From assembly GCF_017329605.1 (NCBI RefSeq), contig NZ_JAFMTY010000002.1, forward strand, positions 104,751 through 168,750: a stretch of DNA of 64,000 nucleotides. Reading direction: 5' to 3'. Shown in pieces: positions 16,462 through 24,683 of the stretch. A program made the position numbers and the translations under genes. Below the pieces are notes generated by a model that saw nothing but the letters and a program-made list of their open reading frames with translations, was not told the origin of the DNA and did not search any database. This DNA comes from Alicyclobacillus fructus (GTDB lineage Bacteria > Bacillota > Bacilli > Alicyclobacillales > Alicyclobacillaceae). Position 1 is the first letter of the stretch. Each line of letters opens with the position of its first letter.

Positions 16462-17505
16462 ATGCGGCATGGAGACATCGTGAGCAGTCGAGACACCGTT
16501 GGCATTGCGGTCGTGAACTACAAGATGCCCCGGTTGCACACGCGAGAGGAGGTGCTGGATAACGCCAGGCACATCGCCGACATGATCGGGGGTTTGAAGC
16601 TCGGTTATCCAGGGCTCGATCTCGTCGTTTTTCCCGAATACAGCCTGCACGGCATCATGTACGACGAGCAGGAGATGTTTGAGACGGCCGCTTCCATCCC
16701 CGGCCCGGAGACCGACGTGTTGTGTGACGCATGCCGGGCGCACGGCGTGTGGGGTGTGTTTTCCGTTACGGGGGAGCGCCACGAAGAACACCCTCGGAAG
16801 TGGCCGTACAACACGGCCATTCTGGTGAACGATCGCGGCGAGATCGTGCAGAAGTATCGGAAAATCATGCCGTGGACGCCCGTTGAGCCCTGGTATCCGG
16901 GCCATGAAACGTTCGTGTCCGAGGGACCCAAGGGCTTGAAGATCAGCCTCATCATCTGCGACGACGGAAACTATCCCGAGATTTGGCGAGACTGCGCCAT
17001 GAAGGGGGCCGAACTCATCGTGCGGCCTCAGGGCTACATGTATCCCGCTAAAGAGCAACAGATCCTCATGGCCAAGGCCATGGCCTGGGCGAACAACTGT
17101 TACGTCGCCGTCGCGAACGCCACCGGGTTCGACGGCGTCTACGCCTACTTTGGCCATTCGGCCATCATCGGCTTCGACGGCCGGACACTCGGAGAATGCG
17201 GGACGGAGGAGTACGGCGTCCAGTATGCGGAGATCTCCATCTCGCAGATTCGCGAGTTCCGGCGAACCGCTCAGGCGCAAAACCATCTGTTCAAGCTGCT
17301 GCATCGAGGATACGCCGGCTACCTGTATTCTGGAGACGGCCATCGCGGCGTCTGCGAGTGCCCGTTCGATTTCTACAAGACGTGGGTGACCTCGCCGGAA
17401 GTCGCGCGGGCGAACGCCGAAGCGCTCACGCGGGCCACGCTCGACACGGACGACTGTCCGTATGCACCCATCCGCGCGAAGACATCCCGCGTACCCGTGG
17501 GGTGA
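16462..17505 (+). CDS. amiE: Aliphatic amidase
   Basis: A 347-residue nitrilase-superfamily enzyme that hydrolyses short aliphatic amides such as acetamide and propionamide to acid and ammonia. It aligns without gaps to Pseudomonas AmiE over its first ~280 residues as I remember it. The catalytic triad sits at the same numbers: Glu59 ([10 protein letters not shown]), Lys134 (YRKIMPWTP) and Cys166 ([15 protein letters not shown]). AmiF formamidases are close relatives but usually ~334 residues, so AmiE fits better. It is the last gene of the fmdA-fmdB-amiE operon, which would give ammonia plus formate or acetate. It ends 21 bp from a convergent gene. Confidence 0.9.
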   Translation: MRHGDIVSSRDTVGIAVVNYKMPRLHTREEVLDNARHIADMIGGLKLGYPGLDLVVFPEYSLHGIMYDEQEMFETAASIPGPETDVLCDACRAHGVWGVFSVTGERHEEHPRKWPYNTAILVNDRGEIVQKYRKIMPWTPVEPWYPGHETFVSEGPKGLKISLIICDDGNYPEIWRDCAMKGAELIVRPQGYMYPAKEQQILMAKAMAWANNCYVAVANATGFDGVYAYFGHSAIIGFDGRTLGECGTEEYGVQYAEISISQIREFRRTAQAQNHLFKLLHRGYAGYLYSGDGHRGVCECPFDFYKTWVTSPEVARANAEALTRATLDTDDCPYAPIRAKTSRVPVG

Positions 17506-17526
17506 TGCGACTTTGCCCTCGGTGCT

Positions 17527-18825
17527 TCACGGCAACGGATTGGCCAGGTCGGCCTGCTTGAGGAGTTGCATGAACTGACTCACATTGCCCGTGTTGATCA
17601 GCATCGTGATGGCCTGGGCTGCCGCCTGCTCAAACGCAGGATTGGCAGCCTCTCCGTTGGCCAGGCTCGGGACAAGCGCGTCCTTGCGGAACGCCGCGGC
17701 CGACGCCAAGCTGTAGGCGTCGAAGCCCGTCAACGGGACGTCCATCCGAGGTGGAATGGATCCCTTCCATAAATTAAATTGTTTCTGCGCGTCTCGCGAA
17801 GCCACCACGCGCAGGAAATCGAGCGCGCCTTGGGGATTCTTCGATCCTTTAGGCATGCCGAACGTGTCGATGACGTATTCGAAATCGCCGCTCGTCCCAG
17901 GAAACGGCGTCCATCCGAAGTCCTTGTTCTCTCGGAGGCCGCTGGCCAGGAAGTACGCTTTGGCCCAGTCGCCCATCGCGTCGAAGGCCGCCTGACCCGA
18001 GGCGACGAGCGCACATGCGCCGTCCCAGGACAACTGGGCGTGATCGGCGTTGGTGTAAGGCAACAGTTGCAGGAAATCTTCAGAGGCCCTGCGAACGACG
18101 GGTGATGTGAGGGGGACGGATCCGTTCCAGATGCCGTTGTACACCTGCGGGCCTGCGGTGGCGAGCAACACGTCTTCCCACAGCATTACGGATCCCAACT
18201 GATCCCGATCGCCGTACGCGATGGGCGTCACGCCGTGCGCCTTCAGGACCTTGCAGTCCGCGAGCAACTGATCGAACGTCTGAGGCGGCTTCAGCCCGTA
18301 TTCGTTCAGCACGCGCGCGTTGTACCAAAGCACGTTGCCCCGCTCCACGTCGATGGGAACGGCATACACGTGACCTTCATAGGTCACGCCGTCGATCACG
18401 GCTTTGGGCAACACCTTGTAGAGGTCCAGTTCGCGATACAAGGCGTCGAGCGGCTGCATCTTGCCGGCTTTCACCCAGACCATCAGTTCTTGCCCGACGT
18501 GGACCTGAAAGGTCTCCGGCGGATCGCCCGCGGTGATCCGGCTCGCGAGGACAGCCTTGGCATTGTCGCCGCCGCCCCCGGCCACGGCTTCGTTCACGAT
18601 GTGCTCGCGCGGATAGCGGGCGCGAAAGACGGAGATGAGGGCGTTGAGCGCGTTGGTCTCGCCTTTCGCCGTCCACCAGCTGAAGATCTGAACATCTCGG
18701 TCCGCCTGTGTCTCGGACACAGGGCGAGGCGCGGGTGTTACACTCTGAATGGGCGCGCCGCAGCCCGCCAGTCCTAAGCACAGCGCACTCCACCCAGCCA
18801 CCCATCCCAATCTCCGCTGCGCCAT
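17527..18825 (-). CDS. Extracellular sugar-binding lipoprotein of an ABC importer (orphan)
   Basis: A 432-residue family 1 solute-binding protein. The N-terminal signal ends in a lipobox LGLAGCGAP (Cys22). Typical features follow: IFSWWTAKGETNALNALI, PETFQVHVGQELM, GHVYAVPIDVERGNVLWYN and GAWDF-like GALDFLRVV. Such proteins deliver mono- or oligosaccharides to ABC permeases, but no permease or ATPase gene lies nearby. Instead it is followed upstream in the same operon (17 bp apart) by a HAMP/MCP-like membrane protein, so it may feed a sensor rather than a transporter (inference). Confidence 0.85.
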   Translation of the reverse strand: MAQRRLGWVAGWSALCLGLAGCGAPIQSVTPAPRPVSETQADRDVQIFSWWTAKGETNALNALISVFRARYPREHIVNEAVAGGGGDNAKAVLASRITAGDPPETFQVHVGQELMVWVKAGKMQPLDALYRELDLYKVLPKAVIDGVTYEGHVYAVPIDVERGNVLWYNARVLNEYGLKPPQTFDQLLADCKVLKAHGVTPIAYGDRDQLGSVMLWEDVLLATAGPQVYNGIWNGSVPLTSPVVRRASEDFLQLLPYTNADHAQLSWDGACALVASGQAAFDAMGDWAKAYFLASGLRENKDFGWTPFPGTSGDFEYVIDTFGMPKGSKNPQGALDFLRVVASRDAQKQFNLWKGSIPPRMDVPLTGFDAYSLASAAAFRKDALVPSLANGEAANPAFEQAAAQAITMLINTGNVSQFMQLLKQADLANPLP

Positions 18826-18842
18826 CGATCCCCCTCCGTCTC

Positions 18843-19958
18843 CTACACTTCGAAACTCGCCATCAGTTGGTGCAGTTCGCTCGCTCGTTCGCTCAGCCGC
18901 CCCGCCGTTCGGTTCACCTGTTGAACGGCCGACAGCTGTCCGCGCGCCGTTGTCGAGAGGCCGTCGAGATCGCGCATCACCTGGTTCAGATCCTCCATGA
19001 GGCGGCTCACCGTCCGTTGCATGGGTTCGAAGTCCGGCTCCGCGGCGCGGTTCCGCCGAGCCGTCTCGCCATGGGCGGCCGCTTCGGCCATCTGCCCGTC
19101 CAACTGGCGAACATTGGCCATCACCCGCTCGATCCCGTCGCGCACATGCTGCAGCACGTCCGCCATGTGCAGCGCGCCGTGGGCCGTGTAATCGCCGTTT
19201 TCAATCAGTTGCTTGAAGTCGCTGTACAGCTCCTCGGCGGTCTCGCCCATTTGCGACACCAGCTGCTGCAGACTGCGTGCCATGCGTTCGAAGCCGCGCG
19301 CAAGGCTTCCGAGTTCGTCCTTGCGGCGTGACGCGTCCAAGGTCACGGAGAAATTGCCTGCGGCGATCTCGTTGGCCGCGTCCATCATCGACTGGAGCGG
19401 CTTCGATAGCACCTGCCTGGTAAAGAGCCACGCGCACGCCACGGCCGCGAGCAAGGCGCACCCACCCGCCACCAGGATGTCGGTCAGGAGGCCCTTCAGG
19501 GAAGCCAGATCGGAGGCGATGGACAGACGAACGTTGGCGCTGTACTGCATGCCCGCGTAACCCGTCAGCGGCACGACGAGATCGATGGTCGAACCCTGGA
19601 TGGACGTCAGAATCTTTCGCTCTCCCAGCGCAATCGTGCTCGAAGGCGCCGCCTGGCTGCCGATGCGGTGCGGATCGGTGGAGGCGATGTCGTACAGAAA
19701 GTCGTTCAGTTTGTAGATGTCAAACGAAACGAGATCCGGGTTCTGCCGCTTCAGATTCAGCAACACGGACTCAAACTGGTAATCCGGGACGTCGCTGAGG
19801 AGCGCAGAGTCGATCGTCTGCACGATGGAAACCGCTTTCTCCTTCGATAGGTCGATAATGCTCTGCCGGCTCTTAATATAGACAATGGTCAGCGTGGCGG
19901 AAAGGGTGCCGAGGATCACGACGCTGAACAGGATGACGAGTTTGCGAAACAGGGTCAA
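18843..19958 (-). CDS. HAMP-domain membrane protein resembling an MCP without its signalling tip
   Basis: A 371-residue protein. TM1 (LVILFSVVILGTLSATLTIVYI) lies near residues 7-28. A ~150-residue extracellular sensor region follows, then TM2 (DILVAGGCALLAAVACAWLF), then HAMP (LSKPLQSMMDAANEIAAGNF). The C-terminal ~170 residues are coiled coil, and the end (RTAGRLSERASELHQLMASF) looks like the last turn of a chemoreceptor. The conserved MCP hairpin tip that binds CheA/CheW is absent. TTG 19958 with GGAGGAG upstream is chosen because the longer in-frame extension has no ribosome site. It is in an operon with the sugar-binding lipoprotein. Confidence 0.7.
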   Translation of the reverse strand: MTLFRKLVILFSVVILGTLSATLTIVYIKSRQSIIDLSKEKAVSIVQTIDSALLSDVPDYQFESVLLNLKRQNPDLVSFDIYKLNDFLYDIASTDPHRIGSQAAPSSTIALGERKILTSIQGSTIDLVVPLTGYAGMQYSANVRLSIASDLASLKGLLTDILVAGGCALLAAVACAWLFTRQVLSKPLQSMMDAANEIAAGNFSVTLDASRRKDELGSLARGFERMARSLQQLVSQMGETAEELYSDFKQLIENGDYTAHGALHMADVLQHVRDGIERVMANVRQLDGQMAEAAAHGETARRNRAAEPDFEPMQRTVSRLMEDLNQVMRDLDGLSTTARGQLSAVQQVNRTAGRLSERASELHQLMASFEV

Positions 19959-20001
19959 GCGGGCTCCTCCTCCGTCCCACTTCTGTTCAACCGCCGGACG
20001 G

Positions 20002-20093
20002 CGTATACTGATACGTAACGTGCCATTCTCGCATTCTATGACCTTCATGCTAGGGCATTCCGCGGGGCTTTGCAATAGACGGACTCATGTCCG
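20002..20093. promoter_or_regulatory. Two short inverted repeats upstream of the ROK regulator
   Basis: CGTAT-ACTG-ATACG (20002-20015) and CGGAC-TCAT-GTCCG (20080-20093) are perfect 5-bp-arm repeats in the 178-bp gap between the divergent HAMP-protein and ROK genes. They are candidate regulator sites; no clear -35/-10 pair was seen. Confidence 0.3.
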
Positions 20094-20136
20094 CTTCGGG
20101 ACTGCATAGGGCCGCCATTCGAGGGGTGACCGAGGT

Positions 20137-21336
20137 TTGCACGCCAACGTCGACGCTTCGGCGATGCGCCGAATGAACCGCGCCACGGTCCTCAAGCTGA
20201 TTCGCGATCTGCGGACCACCTCGCGCATCGACATTTCACAGATGACCGGGCTGAACAAGGCCACGGTGTCCAATATCGTGGATGAACTCATCGCGGAGCA
20301 GCTCGTGCTCGAGGTAGGCTACGGATCGTCGAGCGGCGGCCGCAAGCCGATTCTCCTTCGCTTCAACGCCAATGCGGCGTATGCCATCGGGGTGGATGTC
20401 CAACTGTCGCACATGACGACCGTCGTGTGTAACATCCGCGGCGAACCGGTTTATCGCCAGGTGCGTACGCTGGGGCTTGCCGAAGCGCCGGACGTGCGCG
20501 CCGTGCTGCTTGAAGCCATTGAGGAGGAGCTCCAAAAGGCGATCGCCGCCGCGCCGCCGAGCCCGTACGGCCTTCTTGGCGCCTGCCTTGCGTTTCCTGG
20601 CATGGTCGACTTCCGCAGCGGCGCACTGTACTATCTTCCGAGCGTGTTTGTGGGAGAATGGGACATCCGCGCCGATCTCGGCCGCAGCGTGGAGATTCCG
20701 CTGTTTGTCGACAACGACGCCAACTGCGGGGCTTGGAACGAATACATGGCGCAGGCGATGAAGCTCAAGAACCTCGTGTTTGTCAACATGGGGCTTGGGA
20801 TAGGGGCCGGGATCGTCATCGAAGGAAAGTTGTATCGCGGGAGGGACGGCATCGCTGGCGAGGCGGGACACATGACCATCAACCCGATGGGATCGGCGTG
20901 CATGTGTGGCGGCTACGGCTGTTGGGAAGAGTACGCTTCGGAGCGAGGGCTGATGCGGTATCTGCGCGAGGCCGGGGCCGACGTCGCCGCGCTCAACCCG
21001 CGCGACTCGCTGCTTGAGCAGGCGCTGGAGCAGGCTCAGAACGACAACCGCGCGTGTATTCGCGCGTTTCATTCGCTCGGGCAGTATCTGGGGCTTGGGA
21101 TTGCCAATCTCTTGAACCTCCTCAACCCCGACGAAATCATCCTCGGTGGGAGTGTCGCGCGCGCCGCCACGTTCGTGCTGCCCGAGGTGGAGCGCGTCAT
21201 CAAACACCGGGCGCTTTTGCAAAATAAGCAGATTCCGGTGCGCGTGGGCAGTCAGCACGCCGTGGCCATCGGAGCGTCGCTGCTCGCCGTGCACGAAACG
21301 TTGTTTGCTTCTGCCATGGAACCGATGCCGACGTGA
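20137..21336 (+). CDS. ROK-family transcriptional regulator (XylR/NagC type)
   Basis: A 399-residue protein. The N-terminal winged helix contains NRATVLKLIRDLRTTSRIDIS and LNKATVSNIVDELI (residues ~14-55). The ROK kinase-like sugar-sensing domain has GVDVQLSHMTTVV, FVDNDANCGAWNEY, GIVIEGKLYRGRDGIAGEAGH and the zinc motif CMCGGYGCWEEY. The DNA-binding domain marks it as a regulator rather than a glucokinase. TTG 20137 follows GAGGGGTGA. It is divergent from the lipoprotein/HAMP operon, so sugar-responsive control of that operon is plausible. Confidence 0.9.
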   Translation: MHANVDASAMRRMNRATVLKLIRDLRTTSRIDISQMTGLNKATVSNIVDELIAEQLVLEVGYGSSSGGRKPILLRFNANAAYAIGVDVQLSHMTTVVCNIRGEPVYRQVRTLGLAEAPDVRAVLLEAIEEELQKAIAAAPPSPYGLLGACLAFPGMVDFRSGALYYLPSVFVGEWDIRADLGRSVEIPLFVDNDANCGAWNEYMAQAMKLKNLVFVNMGLGIGAGIVIEGKLYRGRDGIAGEAGHMTINPMGSACMCGGYGCWEEYASERGLMRYLREAGADVAALNPRDSLLEQALEQAQNDNRACIRAFHSLGQYLGLGIANLLNLLNPDEIILGGSVARAATFVLPEVERVIKHRALLQNKQIPVRVGSQHAVAIGASLLAVHETLFASAMEPMPT

Positions 21337-21408
21337 TCGCGCAAGGCGAGTGACGTTTGGGTGCGATTCGCAGCGCCGAGCCAACCAGAGAAAAGGAGTC
21401 ATCGGGAG

Positions 21409-21915
21409 ATGAGAGTATCGCTCTTCGTCGATGGCGCGAATTACTACTACATGCAGCGAGACAAGCTGAAGTGGACCATCGACGCGCAGAAGTTGTTGGA
21501 GTGGGCCAAGAGCAAGGGCGAACTGGTGGACGCGTTCTACTATATAGGAAGAAGTTCTCCGAGCGACGTCAGAGAGCAGAAGTACCTCGACATGCTGGCG
21601 TACAGCGGCTATTCCATCGTGACGAAAGAGATTAAGGAGATCGTGCAAGAAGATGGAAGCATCACGAGGAAGGCCAATCTGGACATTGAAATTGTGCTCG
21701 ACATGTTCAACACCATCGAGAATTACGACATGGCCATTCTCGTGAGCGGGGACGGCGACTTCGAGCGGGCCCTGCAACTCCTGCGGGCTCGCGGCAAAAA
21801 GTTCATCGTGCTGTCGACGGCCGGATTCATTGCGTCGGAGCTGCGCATGGTGGCGGGCATGCACTTTATTGACGTGAACACGCTGCGCGATCAGCTGGAG
21901 CGCGTGACGACGTGA
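21409..21915 (+). CDS. NYN-domain (LabA/DUF88) protein, 168 aa
   Basis: A single-domain NYN protein of the PIN-like nuclease fold. Conserved acidic residues are visible in LFVDGANYYY (residues 5-14), ANLDIEIVLDMF and LVSGDGDFERAL, the arrangement expected for metal-dependent RNase activity. It ends in IASELRMVAGMHFIDV, common in LabA-like proteins. The substrate is unknown. ATG 21409 with AAAAGGAG upstream is the better start; a GTG at 21361 is also in frame. Its 3' end overlaps the convergent MFS gene by 25 bp. Confidence 0.85.
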   Translation: MRVSLFVDGANYYYMQRDKLKWTIDAQKLLEWAKSKGELVDAFYYIGRSSPSDVREQKYLDMLAYSGYSIVTKEIKEIVQEDGSITRKANLDIEIVLDMFNTIENYDMAILVSGDGDFERALQLLRARGKKFIVLSTAGFIASELRMVAGMHFIDVNTLRDQLERVTT

Positions 21916-23066
21916 GGTGCCGCCCGGCCGGGCGCGAGCGCGTAGGTGAGGGCGCAGGCGAAGGCGCTCGTCAGGGCGACGGCGAGGAAGCCGCGGCTGA
22001 GGCCGACGTGATCGCCCAGCCATCCGACGACGGCGGGGCCGCCAAACATGCCGACGGCGTAGATGGCCTGGTAGAATCCCATCGCGGTGGCGCGGCGGCC
22101 CGCGTCAATGTGGCGGATGGCGAGGCCCATGAGCACCGGCATGCAAAGCCCCTGGCCAAACCCGTTCACGGCCTGGGTCACATACAGGAGCGGCAGGGCG
22201 TGGCAGAGCGGAATGGCCGCGGTAAAGAGCGCCGCGATGGCAAACCCGCTCGCCACCACGTTCCGCTCGCCCACCATGCGCGAGAACAGGCTGCCGCTGA
22301 AGTACGAGGCGATAGCGTTCGGGAGCGTGGCTGCAAGGGTGAGCCAGCTCAGATCGGCCTTATTCGCCCCGAGATGGGTGGCTTGTTCGGGTGTAAAGCC
22401 GAACATGGTGGTAAAGGTCACGACCTGCGCGAGAACTGCGAGGAACGACACGCCGAGCACGATGCGATCCCGCCCGACGGCGAGCATGTCGGCGACGCGG
22501 ATGCCGCCGTGATCGCGCTCGGGAGGCTTGTCGACGACGAAGCAGGCGAGCAGTGTGGCCGCGAGTCCACCGGCGGCGCCGAGCCAAAACGCTGCGTGCC
22601 AGCCGAAGCGTTGCGCGATCACGCCGCCGAGGGTGGAGGCCGCGAGTTGTCCGACGGACGTGTAGAAGCTGAGGATGCCCATGGCTTTCGGCGCCTCGTG
22701 GGGCTGGTGGTAGCTCGCGTAGAGCACAGTGAAGACGACCCAGCAGCCGGCCGCGATGCCCGCAAGCAGGCGGAAGATGAGGGCCCAAAGCACCGAATGT
22801 GTGACGGCGAAGCCGAGGCTCGACAGCATGCCGACGGCGCCGCCCGCGATGACAAACGGCTTGCGGCTTCGAATTTTGTCCGACCAGACCCCGATGGGCA
22901 CCCGCACGAGCATCTGCGAAAAACCGTAGGAGCCGACCACCATGCCCGCCAGGCTGAGTGAGCCCCCGATGGCGATGATGTATGGGGACAAAAGCGGCAC
23001 GTACGTGTAGGTGGAAAACCAATACAGCGCCGTCACGGCGTAAAACAGAGGGATCCGGTTGCCCAC
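21891..23066 (-). CDS. Major facilitator superfamily transporter
   Basis: A 391-residue, 12-segment MFS protein. Motif A is seen as GVWSDKIRSRKPFV between TM2 and TM3. Other landmarks are RLLAGIAAGCWVVF (TM4), QLAASTLGGVIAQRFGW (TM5), and AVNGFGQGLCMPVLMGLAI with DAGRRATAMGFYQ in the second half. The substrate is unknown, and the fold does not separate efflux from uptake. GTG 23066 preceded by AAGGAAAGGATGG is chosen over an in-frame start at 23189, because the extra 41 residues are polar and precede TM1. It is divergent from a 33-residue membrane peptide. Confidence 0.8.
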   Translation of the reverse strand: MGNRIPLFYAVTALYWFSTYTYVPLLSPYIIAIGGSLSLAGMVVGSYGFSQMLVRVPIGVWSDKIRSRKPFVIAGGAVGMLSSLGFAVTHSVLWALIFRLLAGIAAGCWVVFTVLYASYHQPHEAPKAMGILSFYTSVGQLAASTLGGVIAQRFGWHAAFWLGAAGGLAATLLACFVVDKPPERDHGGIRVADMLAVGRDRIVLGVSFLAVLAQVVTFTTMFGFTPEQATHLGANKADLSWLTLAATLPNAIASYFSGSLFSRMVGERNVVASGFAIAALFTAAIPLCHALPLLYVTQAVNGFGQGLCMPVLMGLAIRHIDAGRRATAMGFYQAIYAVGMFGGPAVVGWLGDHVGLSRGFLAVALTSAFACALTYALAPGRAAPHVVTRSS

Positions 23067-23099
23067 GGGGCGCCATCCTTTCCTTGCGAGGTGTGGATC

Positions 23100-23201
23100 A
23101 TGCAAGCCTTGTTCGAACTTCTGAGCCTCGCGATGCTGGGCTTTTGGATCTGGAGAAGTGCAGAGACGGATCGAGCGAGACGAAAACATCGGCGTTCATG
23201 A
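23100..23201 (+). CDS. 33-residue membrane micropeptide
   Basis: ATG 23100 to TGA 23199-23201, preceded by GAGGTG 8 nt upstream. The product has one hydrophobic stretch (ALFELLSLAMLGFWIW) followed by a strongly basic end (RSAETDRARRKHRRS), the form of a single-span membrane peptide with a cytosolic tail. A terminator hairpin begins at its stop codon. Unrecognised; the evidence is only start site, composition and terminator. Confidence 0.45.
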   Translation: MQALFELLSLAMLGFWIWRSAETDRARRKHRRS

Positions 23202-23390
23202 CCCGCCCCAGGGCGGGTTTTGTTGATCATCCCCCTGTTTTCGCTTGCGCTCGCCGATGCCAAAGCCCCACTGGAGAAACGCCGGGGTGATGCAGAGAAA
23301 CAGAAGGCCCCAGCGCGCCGTGATGGCCGAGACCACGAGGCATGCCACAGGAATGGCAATGGAGAGGATACGAAGCCAGTTGCGATTCAT
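23196..23390 (-). CDS. Small two-helix membrane protein, 64 aa
   Basis: ATG 23390 with GAGGTGAGGAG directly upstream is preferred to an in-frame codon at 23399. Two hydrophobic segments (ILSIAIPVACLVVSAITA and WGLLFLCITPAFLQWGF) are followed by a polar Lys/Arg/Gln-rich end (RKRKQGDDQQNPP). No known family. It overlaps the plus-strand terminator and micropeptide end by 6 bp of coding, tail to tail. Confidence 0.55.
   Translation of the reverse strand: MNRNWLRILSIAIPVACLVVSAITARWGLLFLCITPAFLQWGFGIGERKRKQGDDQQNPPWGGS
23201..23221 (+). terminator. Intrinsic terminator after the micropeptide gene
   Basis: Perfect 8-bp stem (23201-23208 with 23211-23218), 2-nt loop and T-rich continuation (TTTTGTTG). 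It is oriented for the plus strand. The same bases encode the last residues of the opposing 64-residue gene. Confidence 0.7.
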
Positions 23391-23449
23391 GCTCCTCACC
23401 TCGATTCGGTAACGGTTTCATTATAGCGCGGGAGCGGGAGGAGAATCTC

Positions 23450-23545
23450 ATGGGGCTACAGAACGAGCCGAAATCAGAAAATGTTGTCGACAAGAGGAAG
23501 GATTTTCGTCTGTTCTCGTCGAATTTTGGATTTGCGACCAGGTGA
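23450..23545 (+). CDS. 31-residue leader ORF upstream of the Cmr operon
   Basis: ATG 23450 to TGA 23543-23545 with a near-ideal GGGAGGAG six bases upstream. The product is polar (MGLQNEPKSENVVDKRKD, then FRLFSSNFGFATR) with no signal or membrane segment. It ends 27 bp before the first CARF gene. A CATTATAGC stretch (23419-23427) could be its -10. It may be a translated leader affecting operon expression, or chance; there is no homology evidence. Confidence 0.35.
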   Translation: MGLQNEPKSENVVDKRKDFRLFSSNFGFATR

Positions 23546-23572
23546 ACCGTGGAAGGAAGAGGGTGAGCGACC

Positions 23573-24667
23573 GTGTCGAAGACGCGTCGCCTGATTTCAA
23601 TCGTTGGCGTTTCGGTGTGGAAGGATATCCCGCCGGAGAAGCAGAACAAGAAAGAGATTCAAAAATTAGTAAATAAAATAAAAAACAATCCAAATATGTC
23701 GGTTGAGATGTCCATCTGTTCTGGGGTGCAAAGGTTGCCGGCTTATCAAAAAGACGAGATCGTGCATCATCTTCTTGCACCAAGTTCCGAGGCGGCGGTC
23801 GTCGCGGCACAGGCCATCCAGCAGGTCACGGAGGAGATGGGTGGCAAGTGCATCTTCAATGAGAACCAAGACCGAATTGACGGGCTGGATCCGTATGACA
23901 GCACCGCGTTTCTGCAGCGCGGACTGCCCTCGTTGTTGGAAAGAATCCGAAGGATCGTCGAATGGGATTGCACGAATGTCCCGAACGATCCCAGGGTGCT
24001 TGTGAACGTCACCTCGGGATACAAGGCTATCACACCGTACACTTCGGCGATGGCGTTCCTTTACCGATTGCCGTTGATCTACAAGTATGAGCAAAGCTCT
24101 TCCATTCTCGTGATGCATCCGCTGCCGGTCGAGTTGGACACGAGCTTGGTAGCGGCGCACTACGAGGCATTTGCTCAATTGCGCCACGGCGCGAGTGTGG
24201 CGGATTGGAAAGATCGAGAGGATTATCAAAAGTTGCTTCAGCTCGGCTACATCGACGAGATCGACGAGGTCTGTGCGCTGAACGGTACAGGCAGCCTGCT
24301 CTTGTTCGCTTTTGAGCGCAATGCTGTTGTGGTGGACATCACCCGAGAGGCGCGAGAAGCCTTGTCGAAGCACAAGCAGTTAAATGACGTTGCGTTTAAA
24401 TTTGCGGGAGATGCTCAATTGCGCGAGAACAAGACCGAGTTGAAGAATGGTCACCTGGTCTACGATGACGGAGATAACCCGTTTCGGATCTTTTATGAAA
24501 AGGGGTTAGTTCCGCGGATTTACGGCGCGTTTGCCGACCACGATGAGTACGAGCGTCAACTCCGAAAACCCAAACCCATCCACATCGTCTATAAGCGTGT
24601 GAAGATCTTGCGTGAGCAGGGTGATTACATCGTGCAGACACTTCCCGGCGTCAATTCGATTTCATGA
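23573..24667 (+). CDS. CARF-domain effector, probable CARF-RelE ribonuclease (Cami1-like)
   Basis: A 364-residue protein opening the Cmr operon. Residues ~5-190 look like a CARF (TIGR02619/APE2256-type) fold, with SIVGVSVW near the start and the ligand-loop motif VLVNVTSGYKAITPY (142-156). CARF domains bind cyclic oligoadenylate made by Cas10. Residues ~250-335 read like a RelE/ParE toxin: DITREAREALSKHKQ (255-269), then NPFRIFYEKG (302-311), VPRIYGAFADHDEYERQL (313-330). That order would make it a cyclic-oligoadenylate-activated ribosome-linked RNase like Cami1. No PD-(D/E)xK motif is evident, which argues against Can2/Card1. GTG 23573 follows GAGGGTGA. CARF is confident; RelE is inference. 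Confidence 0.7.
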   Translation: MSKTRRLISIVGVSVWKDIPPEKQNKKEIQKLVNKIKNNPNMSVEMSICSGVQRLPAYQKDEIVHHLLAPSSEAAVVAAQAIQQVTEEMGGKCIFNENQDRIDGLDPYDSTAFLQRGLPSLLERIRRIVEWDCTNVPNDPRVLVNVTSGYKAITPYTSAMAFLYRLPLIYKYEQSSSILVMHPLPVELDTSLVAAHYEAFAQLRHGASVADWKDREDYQKLLQLGYIDEIDEVCALNGTGSLLLFAFERNAVVVDITREAREALSKHKQLNDVAFKFAGDAQLRENKTELKNGHLVYDDGDNPFRIFYEKGLVPRIYGAFADHDEYERQLRKPKPIHIVYKRVKILREQGDYIVQTLPGVNSIS

Positions 24668-24683
24668 GCAAGGAGGACCATCG

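Noticed and set aside
23573..24667. HEPN RNase identity for the first CARF protein based on an R-x5-H string near residue 261
   Set aside because: The string lies in a segment that better resembles the RelE N-terminal helices, and the following beta-rich part does not fit HEPN.
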